A stretch of DNA of 64,000 nt from Mytilus trossulus (taxonomy: Eukaryota > Mollusca > Bivalvia > Mytilida > Mytilidae). Of the stretch, positions 34,501 to 45,100 are shown piece by piece (within the stretch, counting starts at the first letter, position 1; the number at the start of each line of letters is the position of its first letter). The notes beneath the pieces were generated by a model that saw only the letters and a program-made list of their open reading frames with translations, was not told the DNA's origin and did no database searches. The translations under genes and the position numbers were made by a program. The stretch is from positions 50,240,448 to 50,304,447 of the forward strand of contig NC_086383.1 of assembly GCF_036588685.1 (NCBI RefSeq), in the 5' to 3' direction.

Positions 34501-37482
34501 GTAACTGTATCGTATGCCCTTAAAGGCAAGAAATAATTGACCAGAATCAAAAAGTTGCAAATAGTGAATAAAATTGAGAATGGAAATGGGGAATGTGTCA
34601 AAGAGACAACAACCCGACCAAATAAAAAAACAACAGCAGAAGGTCACCAACAGGTCTTCAATGTAGCGAGAAATTCCCGCACCCGGAGGCGTCCTTCAGC
34701 TGGCCCCTAAACAAATATATACTAGTTCAGTGATAATGAACGCCATACTAATTTCCAAATTGTACACAAGAAACTAATATAAAAATAATACAAGACTAAC
34801 AAAGGCCAGAGGCTCCTGACTTGGGACAGGCGCAAAAATGCGGCGGGGTTAAACATGTTTGTGAGATCTCAACCCTCCCCCTTTACCTCTAACCAATGTA
34901 GAAAAATAAATGCATAACAATACGCACATTAAAATTCAGTTCAAGAGAAGTCCGAGTCTGATGTCGATAAGTTGTCAAAATTGGTTAACTTCAAGACCCA
35001 CGCATTTTTATAAAAAGGTCGCATGTATCTATATAAAAAAATGACAACATTGAAAGACAATGCTTTGTCTTCTAAAGAAAAATATGAAAGAGAGTCTAAA
35101 AAATCGGAGATAATGTTAATAAACCTTACAATGTAACCACCTGGAACCACACTTAATGAGATAAAACATCTGTGTTTAGTAAAAATATTCAATAAGATAA
35201 TTAAATATAGATAGCTAGCTCAAGTCCCTGTGAACTCTGAGACAGAATTTTGCTGTCATAGGTGGTGAACTTCGGCCACTAAGTAAAATAAAGTTTTTTC
35301 ATCAACATAAACAGACCTCTACAAGTCTGTCATTTTCTGACTTAGATAAGTCTAAATTTGAAAGTACATTTTTATGATAAATACATGTTTTGACTTCTTT
35401 AAGTCAAAAACAAAAATCGACTTGTTTATGTCTGAGCTCTGACTGTTATTATAAACATTCTTAGCAATCTGATGAACAGAAGTTGTCATCTGTTTATGTA
35501 GTTCATATATGTTTCTCGTTTTTATATAGATTAGACTGTTACAGGTTTCCGATTTAAATCAGGTTTTACACTAGTAATTTTTGGGACAATTTATAGCTTG
35601 CTGTTTGGTATGAGCCAAGGCTCTGTATTGAATGCCATACCTTGTTTACTTTTATAAATTGTTACTTTGATGGAGAGTTGTCTCATTGCCATTGGCACTC
35701 ATACCACATCTTCCTATATCTTTTTACTGATAGAATTTCAGATTCCTAAAATTCCTGTGATTGCCAACGAAATAAAAATGCATGGATGGTAGCAGCTGGG
35801 TTCAAAACCCTAAATCTCAGGATCTAAAGGCAGCACTACAAACAATTGAGCCAAAGCAGATTTTCCCTAACTCAACTAGCATGACTATAAGTTTATCTTA
35901 GATTACCATCATGACCATGTTTACCTTTATATTTTCAGGTCTACATGGTCTACAACACTTAAATTTGTTTATAAGGAAAATTACCAGAAAAATAAGACAA
36001 ATAGTCTCCCACATCCCCATCGCATCTCTCATTGTTAGATACACCTTATCGCTATTTAGTCCGTTCCTGGAAAAACAGTCATTTATACAACTTCCTGTTT
36101 AGGTCACGCTGGCCGAAAATGGAGGTCATCAGCAGTGAGCTGACGGAGCAAAACTTTAGAAAGTGATCATCAATTAACTTTAATATAGTATGATCCACTT
36201 TTTTCGAAATTAAAATTGAAGTAAAAAAATATTTTGTTGGAAGTATTTACGGTTGTTTAAACAGGTGTCATTAAAAAGTATCATGCATGGTGAATTGTTT
36301 AAACAGGGTCCCAGATAGCTTCAACTGGATGTAAAAGTTGTGTAATTCTAGAACTTATCCGGAATGGAATAAATAGCGATTATGTGTATTCTATCTCATA
36401 GTTAACTAAAGATGTGGTCAGTGACAGTGTGGAACCATCATCATCATCATTAGTCCAAATAATTATGACGTCTTGAAAGGCTATTATAATTTTTTTCTTT
36501 GACGCCTTACGTCGATGTAAGGCGTTAAAGAAAAAAAATATAATAGCCTTTCAAGACGTCATAAATAATTATTTGGACTACATCATCATGATCTTATGGC
36601 CCTTATGTTTTGATGTGAAAATCCATGGATGGTACCAGCGGGATTCGAACCCTCAATCTCGGGATCTAAAGGCAGCGCTCTAACCAATTCAGCCAAAGAA
36701 GATCTTCCCTTACTCAACTAGTTAGACTACCTTTATATCTCCAGGTCTACAACACTCTTCCCCCTTTTCTTTTTTCGGGCTGCTTACCATCCATCTGAGC
36801 AACTCACAGGTCCACTACTGTACAACCCCGAGACTTCTCCTCGGAAAGCCTCTGGCCAGTTCCTTAGATGTCACCTAGAATTGTCATGGTATCAGATGAC
36901 CGGCTGGTCAAACCTCATGACCAATTCTAACATCTCACTGCCAGGCAATATTCTATATACAATTTTTGTACCAGTAGCAGATGCTCGCAGCGCCAATGAT
37001 GTGAAAATCCATGGATGGTACCAGCGGGATTCTAACCCTCAATCTCGGGATCTTAAGGCAGTGCTCTAACCAATTGAGCCAAAGAAGATCTTCCCTTACT
37101 CAACTAGTTAGACTACCTTTATATCTCCAGGTCTACAACAGTTTTATGTCGTCAAAAAAGCTCTACAGAACTTATGTTTGTAATATTTCATGTATTCCCA
37201 TTTAAAATAGAATTTTCTTTTCTATTCTATGATCGATATTTGTTGGGCTATTTGGGATAGAAAACCTGTAGGCTTAGCAACACTGCCAACAGACATGACA
37301 GGAACATTATATTTCTGTAAATACCAACAAAATACCTCTTTTTATATTTTTACAACTACAAACAAAGCACACTAACTTTCTAGTGCTTACCCTAATATTT
37401 GAGCAACATTATAAGCAACAAGATAAGCTGTCACAAGGGAATTCTTTTGATTTTTAGACGCCGGTCGACCTTTGCTTTCCAT
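22442..37482 (-). CDS. HACD: Very-long-chain (3R)-3-hydroxyacyl-CoA dehydratase, HACD1/2-like
   Basis: By family, this ER multi-pass enzyme dehydrates 3-hydroxyacyl-CoA in the third step of very-long-chain fatty acid elongation, working with elongases and the keto- and enoyl-reductases. On the minus strand the coding exons are 37482-37391, 32864-32747, 29911-29804, 28328-28207, 27581-27542, 26221-26083 and 22515-22442. All are GT-AG with matching phases and give 230 residues, near the length of short HACDs. AYLVAYNVAQILGW (about 19-32) begins the first membrane helix. TEVIRYSFY is the family signature. LYPVGVTGE contains the catalytic pair Tyr155 and Glu162, spaced as in yeast Phs1 (Tyr149, Glu156). 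IPIFPQLYFHM (about 205-215) is near the C-terminus. There is no CS-like N-terminal domain, so HACD3 is excluded. Exon 4 is preceded by four partial copies of itself. Confidence 0.92.
22560..23320. repeat. Diverged tandem repeat, about 170-bp unit, four units
   Basis: Units share a CCATGAAAATGAGGTCAAGG-type block, a GACATGTAC block and a TTGCTTATA block. They lie in HACD intron 6. No coding potential. Confidence 0.7.
23840..25760. mobile_element. 1.9-kb non-autonomous element with perfect 14-bp TIRs
   Basis: TTTATACGACCGCA at the left edge is matched exactly in inverse by TGCGGTCGTATAAA at 25747-25760. The interior has a (CGT)n run at about 23894-23917, four units of a TTTTCGCAC-TAACTTTAGT block to about 24540, and then a second repeat based on GGGGTTCTTTGATATGCTGA. 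No transposase frame is visible. Confidence 0.8.
26083..26221 (-). CDS. HACD: HACD exon 6
   Basis: It starts with GELLSIYGSL, carrying catalytic Glu162, then encodes the LPNRANIAFNFYYYLIF segment and MYIP. It ends one base into a codon. Acceptor TTATTTCAG, donor GTAAGT. Confidence 0.93.
26271..26905 (+). mobile_element. TTAA-bounded 0.63-kb TIR element, copy 2
   Basis: It runs from TTAAGGGCATACGATACAG to the matching inverse end at 26905. Its left edge lies about 50 bp from the HACD exon 6 acceptor. Confidence 0.88.
27250..27370. repeat. Dispersed repeat, GACAACTCTCCATCCAA family
   Basis: It begins AGATATAGGAAGATGTGGTA and ends near CTTCAACATGGAGCCTTGGC, the same family as 7475-7620. Confidence 0.75.
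27542..27581 (-). CDS. HACD: HACD exon 5 (40-nt microexon)
   Basis: It completes Arg147 and encodes YTFFIILYPVGVT, including catalytic Tyr155. Acceptor TCTTTCCAG, donor GTAAGTA. It is too short to stand out as an open frame, but it is indispensable for the active site and phase. Confidence 0.92.
28207..28328 (-). CDS. HACD: HACD exon 4 (complete copy)
   Basis: It encodes residues 107-146, including AWTLTEVIRYSFY and the PYIIQW segment, and ends with two bases of Arg147. The acceptor ATTTAACAG is the copy nearest the intact exon. Four further copies of the acceptor and first ~74 exon bases lie upstream in transcription. Only this copy reads through to the donor GTACAC without a stop. Confidence 0.9.
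28251..28703. repeat. 91-bp tandem array, five copies, derived from the HACD intron 3/exon 4 junction
   Basis: Units recur every 91 bp, with ATAGATAG landmarks at 28341, 28432, 28523 and 28614. Each contains, on the minus strand, a pyrimidine tract, an ATTTAACAG acceptor and about 74 bases of exon 4. Identity among units is very high, so the expansion is recent. The outermost unit carries small changes (TTAATG, GGTCGATA). Confidence 0.95.
29804..29911 (-). CDS. HACD: HACD exon 3
   Basis: 36 codons in phase 0 encode VLNCAVGFVKSNVVLTGFQV and the following FSRVFLTWGIAYSVPS, the family's second to third helix. Acceptor TTTTAACAG, donor GTAAGT. Confidence 0.92.
30040..30530. mobile_element. Dispersed TIR element, copy 1
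   Basis: It shares a long diverged segment with 47110-47480 (CACCTGTATCCCTGCACTAT, GTGCAGGATAAACTAGAAAT, CGCTCAACATTAGAACGGAA). Its left edge carries AGTTCGATACATTTCCGTCA, whose inverse forms the right edge of the second copy. Confidence 0.7.
31320..31795. repeat. Dispersed repeat with internal duplication and GGAC-rich end
   Basis: Two units of about 185 bp share AACAGGAAGTTGTCGAGTGA and CCAAATTTCAGAAATCCTTG. A GGACGGACGGACTGACTGAC-type stretch and CTTTAAAGTGGGGGTATAAC follow. I recall this as a common bivalve repeat. The open frames on both strands are by-products. Confidence 0.65.
31802..31846. repeat. Short hairpin
   Basis: AAGGATTTGTATAGT is mirrored by ACTATACAAATCCTT over a short loop. 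Confidence 0.75.
32195..32412. mobile_element. MITE, TTGGTTTGCCCA-type
   Basis: The left edge TTGGTTTGCCCATACCCTAC is matched imperfectly in inverse by GGGTAGGTAGCGTTTGGGCA and AACAAACC on the right. It contains a short (GTAG)n run. Confidence 0.6.
32440..32690. mobile_element. MITE, TCTGTGGAT...ATCCACAGA type
   Basis: The ends are inverse matches (TCTGTGGATACATTTAT / AATAATGAATCCACAGA), with internal inverse blocks CCAATTTTCGTGGAT and ATCCACAAAAAAATTGG. A related copy lies at 18300-18520 and a possible one at 23490-23705. Confidence 0.7.
32747..32864 (-). CDS. HACD: HACD exon 2
   Basis: It encodes residues 32-70, from WSALGILLINHL through KKGTYVGLYHD to FQTAAVLE, matching the family's loop between the first two helices. 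Acceptor CAATTGTAG, donor GTAAGC. Confidence 0.9.
33730..33845. repeat. Dispersed repeat, GACATAAACAAGTC family
   Basis: GTCAGAGCTCAGACATAAAC is found here, and its inverse occurs near 8850-8880 and 35425-35450, together with AGGTC...AAGTC blocks. Probably a small MITE family. Confidence 0.5.
33897..34523 (+). mobile_element. TTAA-bounded 0.63-kb TIR element, copy 3
   Basis: Its ends and interior match copies 1 and 2, again with TTAA at both ends. It lies in HACD intron 1. Confidence 0.88.
34565..34985 (+). repeat. Dispersed repeat, CAACCCGACCAAAT family, long copy
   Basis: It starts AATTGAGAATGGAAATGGGG and includes GTAGCGAGAAATTCCCGCAC and CTGACTTGGGACAGGCGCAA. It is the best-preserved copy in the window. 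The inverted relative at 42890-43085 is nearly identical over its first part. Confidence 0.75.
35775..37140 (-). mobile_element. Cluster of three tRNA-derived SINE heads, minus strand
   Basis: Three tRNA-like heads lie at about 35780-35865, 36610-36760 and 36995-37140. On the minus strand the two better ones read TGGCTGAATTGGTTAGAGC (or a close variant) at the A box and GGGTTCGAATCCCGC (or GGGTTAGAATCCCGC) at the B box. The second and third copies are direct repeats of about 140 bp ending in CTTTATATCTCCAGGTCTAC. They are relics, not functional tRNAs. Confidence 0.75.
36451..36580. mobile_element. Near-perfect snapback MITE, 130 bp
   Basis: Arms of about 60 bp (TAGTCCAAATAATTATGACG ... and its inverse ending ATTTGGACTA) face each other over a loop of a few bases. 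Both flanks carry (ATC)n sequence. Confidence 0.9.
37391..37482 (-). CDS. HACD: HACD exon 1
   Basis: It encodes the start Met, a short basic N-terminus (MESKGRPASKNQKN) and the beginning of the first helix. It ends with two bases of a Gly codon; donor GTAAGC. This is the only Met in a context that fits the family N-terminus. Confidence 0.85.
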
Positions 37483-38985
37483 GGCGATAATAATATATTT
37501 ACCGATGTCGGAATGTAGACGAATGATTTCCGATTATCGGGTTTAATAGGTTATAAAAAATGATTCGATACAAATCATTAATGCCATCACTAAATCTAAA
37601 CTCTATAACCTTTACATATATTTCAACATGTTAGAAAAGTAGACTATTAAATGCAGGAAAGGTATTAATGTCTTTCTTTTTATCATAAATTCCTCCTCAA
37701 TGGAGCACCTCTGTCAATTAAAAATGTCAATACCCTATAATATTAAAAAAAAAAAAGAAGAAGAAAAAGTGGTAGAACATATATTTCCGGCCATTGTTTA
37801 GTATTCTTTTAGCTAAAAATTGAAATCACAAAAATACCAAACTCCGGCCAATAATAAAAACAAAAAGAATTTGCTATATATATATATATATTCTTTATAT
37901 GTCAAAGTTATGAAATGTCTTTAGGTTGTTATGCGTTTCGGTTTATAATGTCTGTTTTACCCATCTGCTTTTATTTTTATAAATATAATATTGTCAATGT
38001 CAAATCATAGTTGTATACGTTGTTTTCAATTTAGAAACCCCTCACTCAATTTAGACTTATTTATAATATATTGTGGTTAATAGATTGGTATAAGTATTAT
38101 TCAAAATCTTCATAAATTGTCAAGACAAATTTAAGTCATTACAAACCTACACAACATATACAGTCTTTTCATTCAGCAGCAGTACAATATTAAGTCACGT
38201 GTTTAATTTGGGCATGGCATAATACAAGATAATAGGATTAATCATCCATCTGTCCCACTCCTATATCAACCTGCTCAGTCGCTCCGTAATTCTTGTATAA
38301 CCTCTTTGAGACAAGAGCAGGCATTTTCAGCAACGTCACAATGTGAGAAGTTATCAGAGACATCACAATGGAGATCTAGAGGAGTTGTTATCAAGCTTGC
38401 TATCACCAAGGGTAAACCTGTCTTGGAAGGGGAAAACAACCAGTAATAGAACAATAAACAGATAATCAGGTTTTCTTCGTATAGATATCACTTGCCAAAC
38501 AGGTCCACCTTGTGGCTCACTGCTGATATTTTACGATATCAATGAGCACAAAACCAGATATCTTAACTTACCAAAGATTGACCTGTATTTAAATTAACAG
38601 CTTTGAGGGTAATACTGCAGGTTCTTACCACTACAAAAAATTGTCAACTGAGTCAAATCTAAGGTGAAGCCAAGCCTACATACCACACCGACTTCCAACA
38701 CCTGACTCCTTCAAATAGTGAGCCCATCTTTTGAAAAAATTGGTCCAGATTATACTACATATTTTGCACATGCTGTATAAAAACATGGATATTTATAATA
38801 CCTTGCATTCAAAACAAACAAAAATCTGAATTTACAGTAACAGCTTCTGATGTCTATTTACAGTTATAATTAATAATATACACTTTTACAAATTGTGACT
38901 TTTATGGAGAGTTGTCTCATTAGCACTCTTACCAAATCTTCCTATATCTATGTATCGAAATTTTTGATAAGAAATTAAAACAACG
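37483..38985. other. Intergenic region between STAM 3' end and HACD start
   Basis: It should hold the HACD promoter and 5' UTR near 37483-37560, but no element can be singled out. A short AT microsatellite lies near 37876. A fragment of the GACAACTCTCCATCCAA repeat family lies at about 38890-38950. No coding exon is seen. Confidence 0.4.
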
Positions 38986-38989
38986 TATA

Positions 38990-41924
38990 AGATCATGGTT
39001 TATTCTGGATTATTTACAATACAATAAATTTTACAACATATCACATAAAACATACCAATATTTTTGGTATAACAAATTATACATGAATAAATAACATGTT
39101 ATATATCTTCTATTTCACATGTGCATGGCACATTTATCATATATATCTTTTATCCCACAATATCTTATTAATAAATGTAAAACAGCTTAGCAGTGTAACA
39201 ATGTAGAAAGCTGAGTACGCATTAAAACATGATTAATAAAAACATTCAATTAAATACTATTTAATAGCACGAGTACAGAGAAAGAAAATTTATTTTTTAG
39301 ATGACACATTATGTTCCTTATGTTAAACCCATACTGAAAGAAAAGTGTATTTATGACTGAAATACCTTAAATGAAGTTTGATAAGACTTTCTAAAATATT
39401 TGTTAACAACGTTCAAACATGTATAGGTAGGTACTGCTGCACTCATACATGTATTTTTCTCTAAGTATTTCAAAATTAAACATGTATTTTGATACCAAAT
39501 ATTAAGTCAATCACTTTTAAAACAGTCTGTATTTAAAATGTAAAATCCAAACTCTTAGATTTTCAGGATACAAAAAATACACCAAACTCAAGAAGGGGAA
39601 AGAGGGGGAGGAAGTTGACAAAATAAATTATTCACCTAGAATGGGATTTACACAACTGTTGTAGCTATTTCCTTCTCTTTTTTATGTCTTGCGTTCAAAT
39701 GGGTTAAAGAACAAAAGATGAAATCCGTTAAAAAAAAACATTTAGTCCAGATATATAGGGGAAAATGTCAAAAGCCATAATCCTCTTCTCAAAGATTTAA
39801 TTAAATTAGATAGATTTCCATTGGTTAATTTATGTTATAGTAAAACAAGGCCCATCCACTGGTTAAATACTGAACATAGTATTAAAATCTTGCTAGCATG
39901 GGTACTATAATAAAGGTAAAAAAAAATCAGGAAATTTGTTATAACTTTAAAAAAAAAAAAATTTTGTTTTACTACTCAATAGACAATTAATTATAACAAT
40001 TTTCAAAATGAAATGAATCTTTATTAGGCAACTCATAAACTGTGACTTGAGTTGGTCTACCATTGACTTTTGATAAGTTACTTAGAAATTACGGATGAAT
40101 GTCATAAATTGCAGTAAAATGTGAAAATGACCCTTTCAAAAATTAAACATTTAACAAATTCACAAGTGTAAAATGAAACACAATTCTAAAAACACAAAAT
40201 GTCAGACGTCCTACTTGTAACATCAGAAACTCCATAAACAAAGACATATTCCACGTCCTACTTGTAACATCAGAAACTCCAAAAAACAAAGACATATTCC
40301 TATTTGCAAATCGTTCAGTTATTATAAGCTATTTGAAAATCAATATTAGAACACAAATCTGTTCCACTCTATTATATGCCATCAAAGAGAATCACTCTAA
40401 AAAACAAAACTTTTCTAACAATTGTTCTTATTAAAATTAAAATTGCACAGGTGAAACATTCAGACTCATAGGTCTTTGTCTAAAATTTACTATAGTGTTC
40501 TCTAGTATAGAATTTGCAAAATACCAGGAATATCATAATATAATGCTGATTTATTTATTTTTGGTGGATTTTGTTTGGTAAGTTCAACTAAGTAAAAATT
40601 TCAGACACAAATTTGTATGCAAGATATGTAAAAATTACAAAACCAACTAATTCAGAAAATTCAATCTTAAATCAATCCATGAAAATCTGTGCGCAAAAAT
40701 ATGTATATAATCCCCAATATGTAAACTTTAAAAATGTCAACTTTTGCTGTAAGGTTGCTATCTCATTGACATTTTTCTCACATCTCTTTTTAATAACTAT
40801 GTTAAAATCATTGCAAAAAATAAATATGTTGACTAAAAAATTGTCAACTTTTGCTGTTAGGTTGCTGTCTAGTTGACATTTTCCTCACATCTCTTTTTAA
40901 TAATTATGTTAAATTTATTGGAAAAAATAAAAAGTTTATAAGCTAGCTTATTGAAGGATATATAATGAATTTAGAAATAATGCTTAATAAATGTAGTTTA
41001 ATCAATGCATGTTCAAAACAAAGCAAAACTTTCACTCATATTTCAAGCTCGCCCATTGCAGGTCAATTACACATGAAAAGCAATTGCTCCTCCATCTCCA
41101 CAAAAAAAAAATCTCACTACTATTCGCAGTACTCTATATGTAAAAAGTTCTACAAGACTTTTCAATATGGTTATGTCATGAAGTATAACTTTGATTTGAG
41201 TTACAAAAAAAATCCAGAAAAACACTGGTTTCCTGCATGCTAAGCTACTGTTAATACTGTCATTCCAACCTTTAATAAATCAAAATTCAGTTTTCAAGAC
41301 AATTTAGGAATGGTTAATTACAAAGAACACAAGAAATGGACATTCAAATTATCAATTTGAACAATTGCAATGTCCTTTGAAAAAATGAATTATCCTGAAA
41401 ATATAAGTATAACATGTATAAGCTAGCCTTTATGATTTTGTATATAATTTCATCATTTACTATCAATTCTGTAATTGAACTTATTTCTCACATAATAAAA
41501 TGCAACGATTTTGTGCAAATTAAGCAACATTAAATGACGTACTAAGATTCTTTTTTTCAAAACACATCTATACCAAATACAGAAATTTTTAAGTCATAAG
41601 TTGAAAATTTTGTCCCAAAATCTACTATCTCTTTAGTTTTATTCAATAGTTTTTTGCCATATATGATCTCTTCTGAATTGCAGTCAGACAACCCAAAATA
41701 GCTTTAAAATGCCAGTTAAAATCTATTTTGATAAAGTTTTATTTACATTTTTAAGTTACTTCATATATTTTTATTAACTGTGGTTCATTAACTATCATTT
41801 CACTTTATTGCAAAATGCAATATGCTTGCACTCAAAAAAGTTCCACTCTTCATTTTTTCTATTTATAGAAACACCCACTCAAGTTTTAAAAATACTCAAT
41901 TATTTTCTTTTTACAAATATTTTG
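38990..41924 (-). other. Probable long 3' UTR of STAM
   Basis: No coding exon follows the STAM stop at 41925 in transcription order. TTTATT (AATAAA on the minus strand) near 39000 could be a distal poly(A) signal, giving a UTR of about 2.9 kb, but nearer signals also exist. Two direct duplications lie inside: about 48 bp at 40208-40306 and about 115 bp at 40730-40930. Confidence 0.4.
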
Positions 41925-42105
41925 TTATAACAATGGTTGTTGCTGAGGCTGGTAAAACTGTTGCTGTACTGGGTGAACACTATAATTGTTTTGTAACACA
42001 GGCTGTGATTGGATGTTATTCTGTGGAGGATTATGGGATTGAACACTAGGGACATCTGGTCGAACAGGTGGCTGACTGTACATTTGCTGTGGGTCTGTTG
42101 CATTA
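41925..42105 (-). CDS. STAM: STAM exon 16 (terminal)
   Basis: It encodes residues 475-533, a Gln/Pro-rich end ([15 protein letters not shown] ... QQQPLL) and the TAA stop at 41925-41927. Acceptor TAATTTCAG. Confidence 0.92.
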
Positions 42106-45100
42106 CTGAAATTATAAATAGCTATATAAATTAATTGTTTAACAAAATTTGTTTCATATTCTCAATGTTGTCATTTTGTTTTGTATTGAAAATACTTTTA
42201 TCTTTTGTCTGAATGCCAATATACTGTCAATAGTTTATTTTTGAATTGGATATTCAATAGCTGTATTATTAATTTCTTATTCCTTTTTTCCAAACTCTCA
42301 ACACAGTTTCTTCCTTAATCAATATATTGACTTGTTAGATCCAGCATAATGATTAAACACAGGCACAAATATTGTGTGCTACAAAACAGACACAACTTAA
42401 TTAATACATAAAACAGCAATAAAGTCATTGTTTTTTGTTTTTGCTGTGCATGTTCTAATTTTGTCTCGGATAGAAACCTCATAATCTTTCTCTCAGTCAA
42501 ACGGACTTTTATTTCGTTGACACTTTGTGTTTACTATTTAACCTTACAACAATTTACTTCTCAGATTTTCTTATTTCCTAAATGCATTCATATAAGGGAT
42601 TTCAAAGTATTACATTCTTTCTAAAATTTATCTTAGCTTTTTTCCTTCTCACAAAAATAAATCAATTGTTACAAATATCACAATAATATGACTTTACCTT
42701 GAGTAATTCTGTGAGTTGGGTGCCTGACCATAATTTTGTGCCGGCTGTGGCATCTGTGGCACTTGGCCTTGAACTTGGGTTGTCATCTGTGGCATTTGAC
42801 CTTGACTTGGCACCGTCATTTGACCTCCAACTTGTGCATTTATTTGAGGAATGAATTGAGGTTGACCATTATACATCTGAAAATGAGGTATTTTGGAAAT
42901 TAGTATGGCGTTCATTATCACTGAACTAGTATATATTTGTTTAGGGGCCAGCTGAAGGACGCCTCCGGGTGCGGGAATTTCTCGCTACATTGAAGACCTG
43001 TTGGTGACCTTCTGCTATGGTTTTTTTATTTGGTCGGGTTGTTGTCTCTTTGACACATTCCCCATTTCCATTCGCAATTTTATTACAAAATTATATATAT
43101 GGCAACTCTTTTTTTTTTATTCTATTTGCATAATTATTGCTAAGAATTGAATATTTTACTTATGATTATTGAAATTATGAATTTATCTTTTAAAAGATTG
43201 TTTTGTTTTGGTGTTTAATCTATTAAAGGTGCCAAATACTATATATTCAGAAATTTTTGCGTGCATTTATTTTTACAATTGACTAAAATGAGATTTTTCA
43301 GAAAAGTCCAGTCTAATTCATGTAAGAGATTGAAAATGCAAATTTTAAGTATAGCAATTAACCTGTCATATTTTTCGCAATAATAATTACATTGCAATAA
43401 TTTCTGAATTTACAGTATGCAAAACATGACTTAGCCAAAATATCACATTTAAAGAACAAAGTTTAAACCTTGAATTGCAGCAAATGCATTTCAAAGAATT
43501 CTAATACTGCATATATCTTTTGGAACAATATTTTCTTTTGATGTGTTCAATTTTGGTAATTTAAACTTATAGGTGCCAAATAAACCAAGTTGTGACAACA
43601 ACCAAAATATCAATTTAAGGAAACACAATGTTAACATCTAGAAATGCAGCATGTGCATGTTAAATAAGTTTCATACAGTGTTTTTGAAGAAAAAAATAAC
43701 CTTAAATCCAAGCATGTAAAATAACTCCTTAAAGATGGTCACCTTGGGGGTTCTGATCCGAGATCCCGCTTACACTATGTACGTGAGCAGTTCTCTTTTT
43801 TGTAATTTCCTGTGTCCTGCTTGACCTCATTTCCCTTTTTCACGGCACAATAATTTGACTTTCACCTTTTCGCTGACAAATATCGGCAATTCCACTTCAT
43901 GTTTAGACCCCAATGAGACCCCCCTTAAAATAATCTAAATTATACAATTCCACTTACTTGACTAGAAAAATCTTGAGGTGGTGGCATCTGCATGGGTAGA
44001 GAATAAGGTCCAGTTGACATGCCACTTTTAATATAAGGTGTTGGAGTCTCCTTCATCAGATTGTGATACATCTGCAAGGACTCCATTATCTTGGTATTAA
44101 GTTCACACAAACCAGCATATTTTCTGTAAGTCAAAAGAAAAAATTCAACTCTTAATCATAAAATAAATAAATTCATTTTTTTAAATACCAATGGACAATT
44201 CACAGGAGAAAAAAATTATAATCAGATATTCTGAAACTCTTAATTTTCTTAACAATACAACAATTGTGTGAGAAAAGTTTTATCTTAAATTTGTTGGTAT
44301 AATTCAATGAAAAATCCCCCCCCCCCCCAATTTTTTTATTCACTAATTATTCAATCTTAAGATGTTAAAAGTTTGGCATATAGTGCTTCGCTATACTGAG
44401 TGTTATTAAGTGAATGTGTCTGTCAAATTTTTTTGTTTGTAACTTACTTTTTTTTATGATCTTAGCTATTGGTAATTATGGTTTGAACAATTGTTTCCCT
44501 TTTTTTAGGTGAAGGCCTTTTTTTAGTTCACTATACAGCTTGGGTTTTTATCATTGTTGAAGGCTTTACTGTCTTTTATATGCTTGAATCCACATCATTG
44601 AAATTCTGCTTGTCTCATAAATACGCAATCATACAACATCTTCTTATTTTGTTATTGATCACAGTACTTAAAGCGAAATTTTGCAATATATATTTTCTGT
44701 ATACAGTCTCACAAAACTTACTTGTCTATTTTCTCTAATTCACAATCTATTAAAGGTCCCATTGCTTTACACTGTTCTGAAGAAAAAAGAAGTCAGATTT
44801 TAACATTTAAACCTCTAGTAATAAAAGTTGTATACAAGGTTCAAGAACTTATGGCTACTCAAATAATTTAAAGTGTTCAATATATATAAGTATTGTTTTA
44901 ATAAATACAAATTTTATCCAATGGCATGCTAGCATTCTGTCATAAAAGTTGAATATGCCTTGATTTGATTAGACAAAATATTTAAAATGGTTTCCTCATA
45001 TTTACTGCCAGAAATTATGCCATAAAGCATATCTTATAGTCTAAATATAAACCAGTAAGTGACTATCACAAACACTACTTGTCAATGTCAGAAATAATGT

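Noticed and set aside
36610-36700. Possible minus-strand tRNA genes here and at 36995-37080
   Set aside because: Heads are duplicated with shared non-tRNA tails and no proper acceptor stem, which fits SINE relics.
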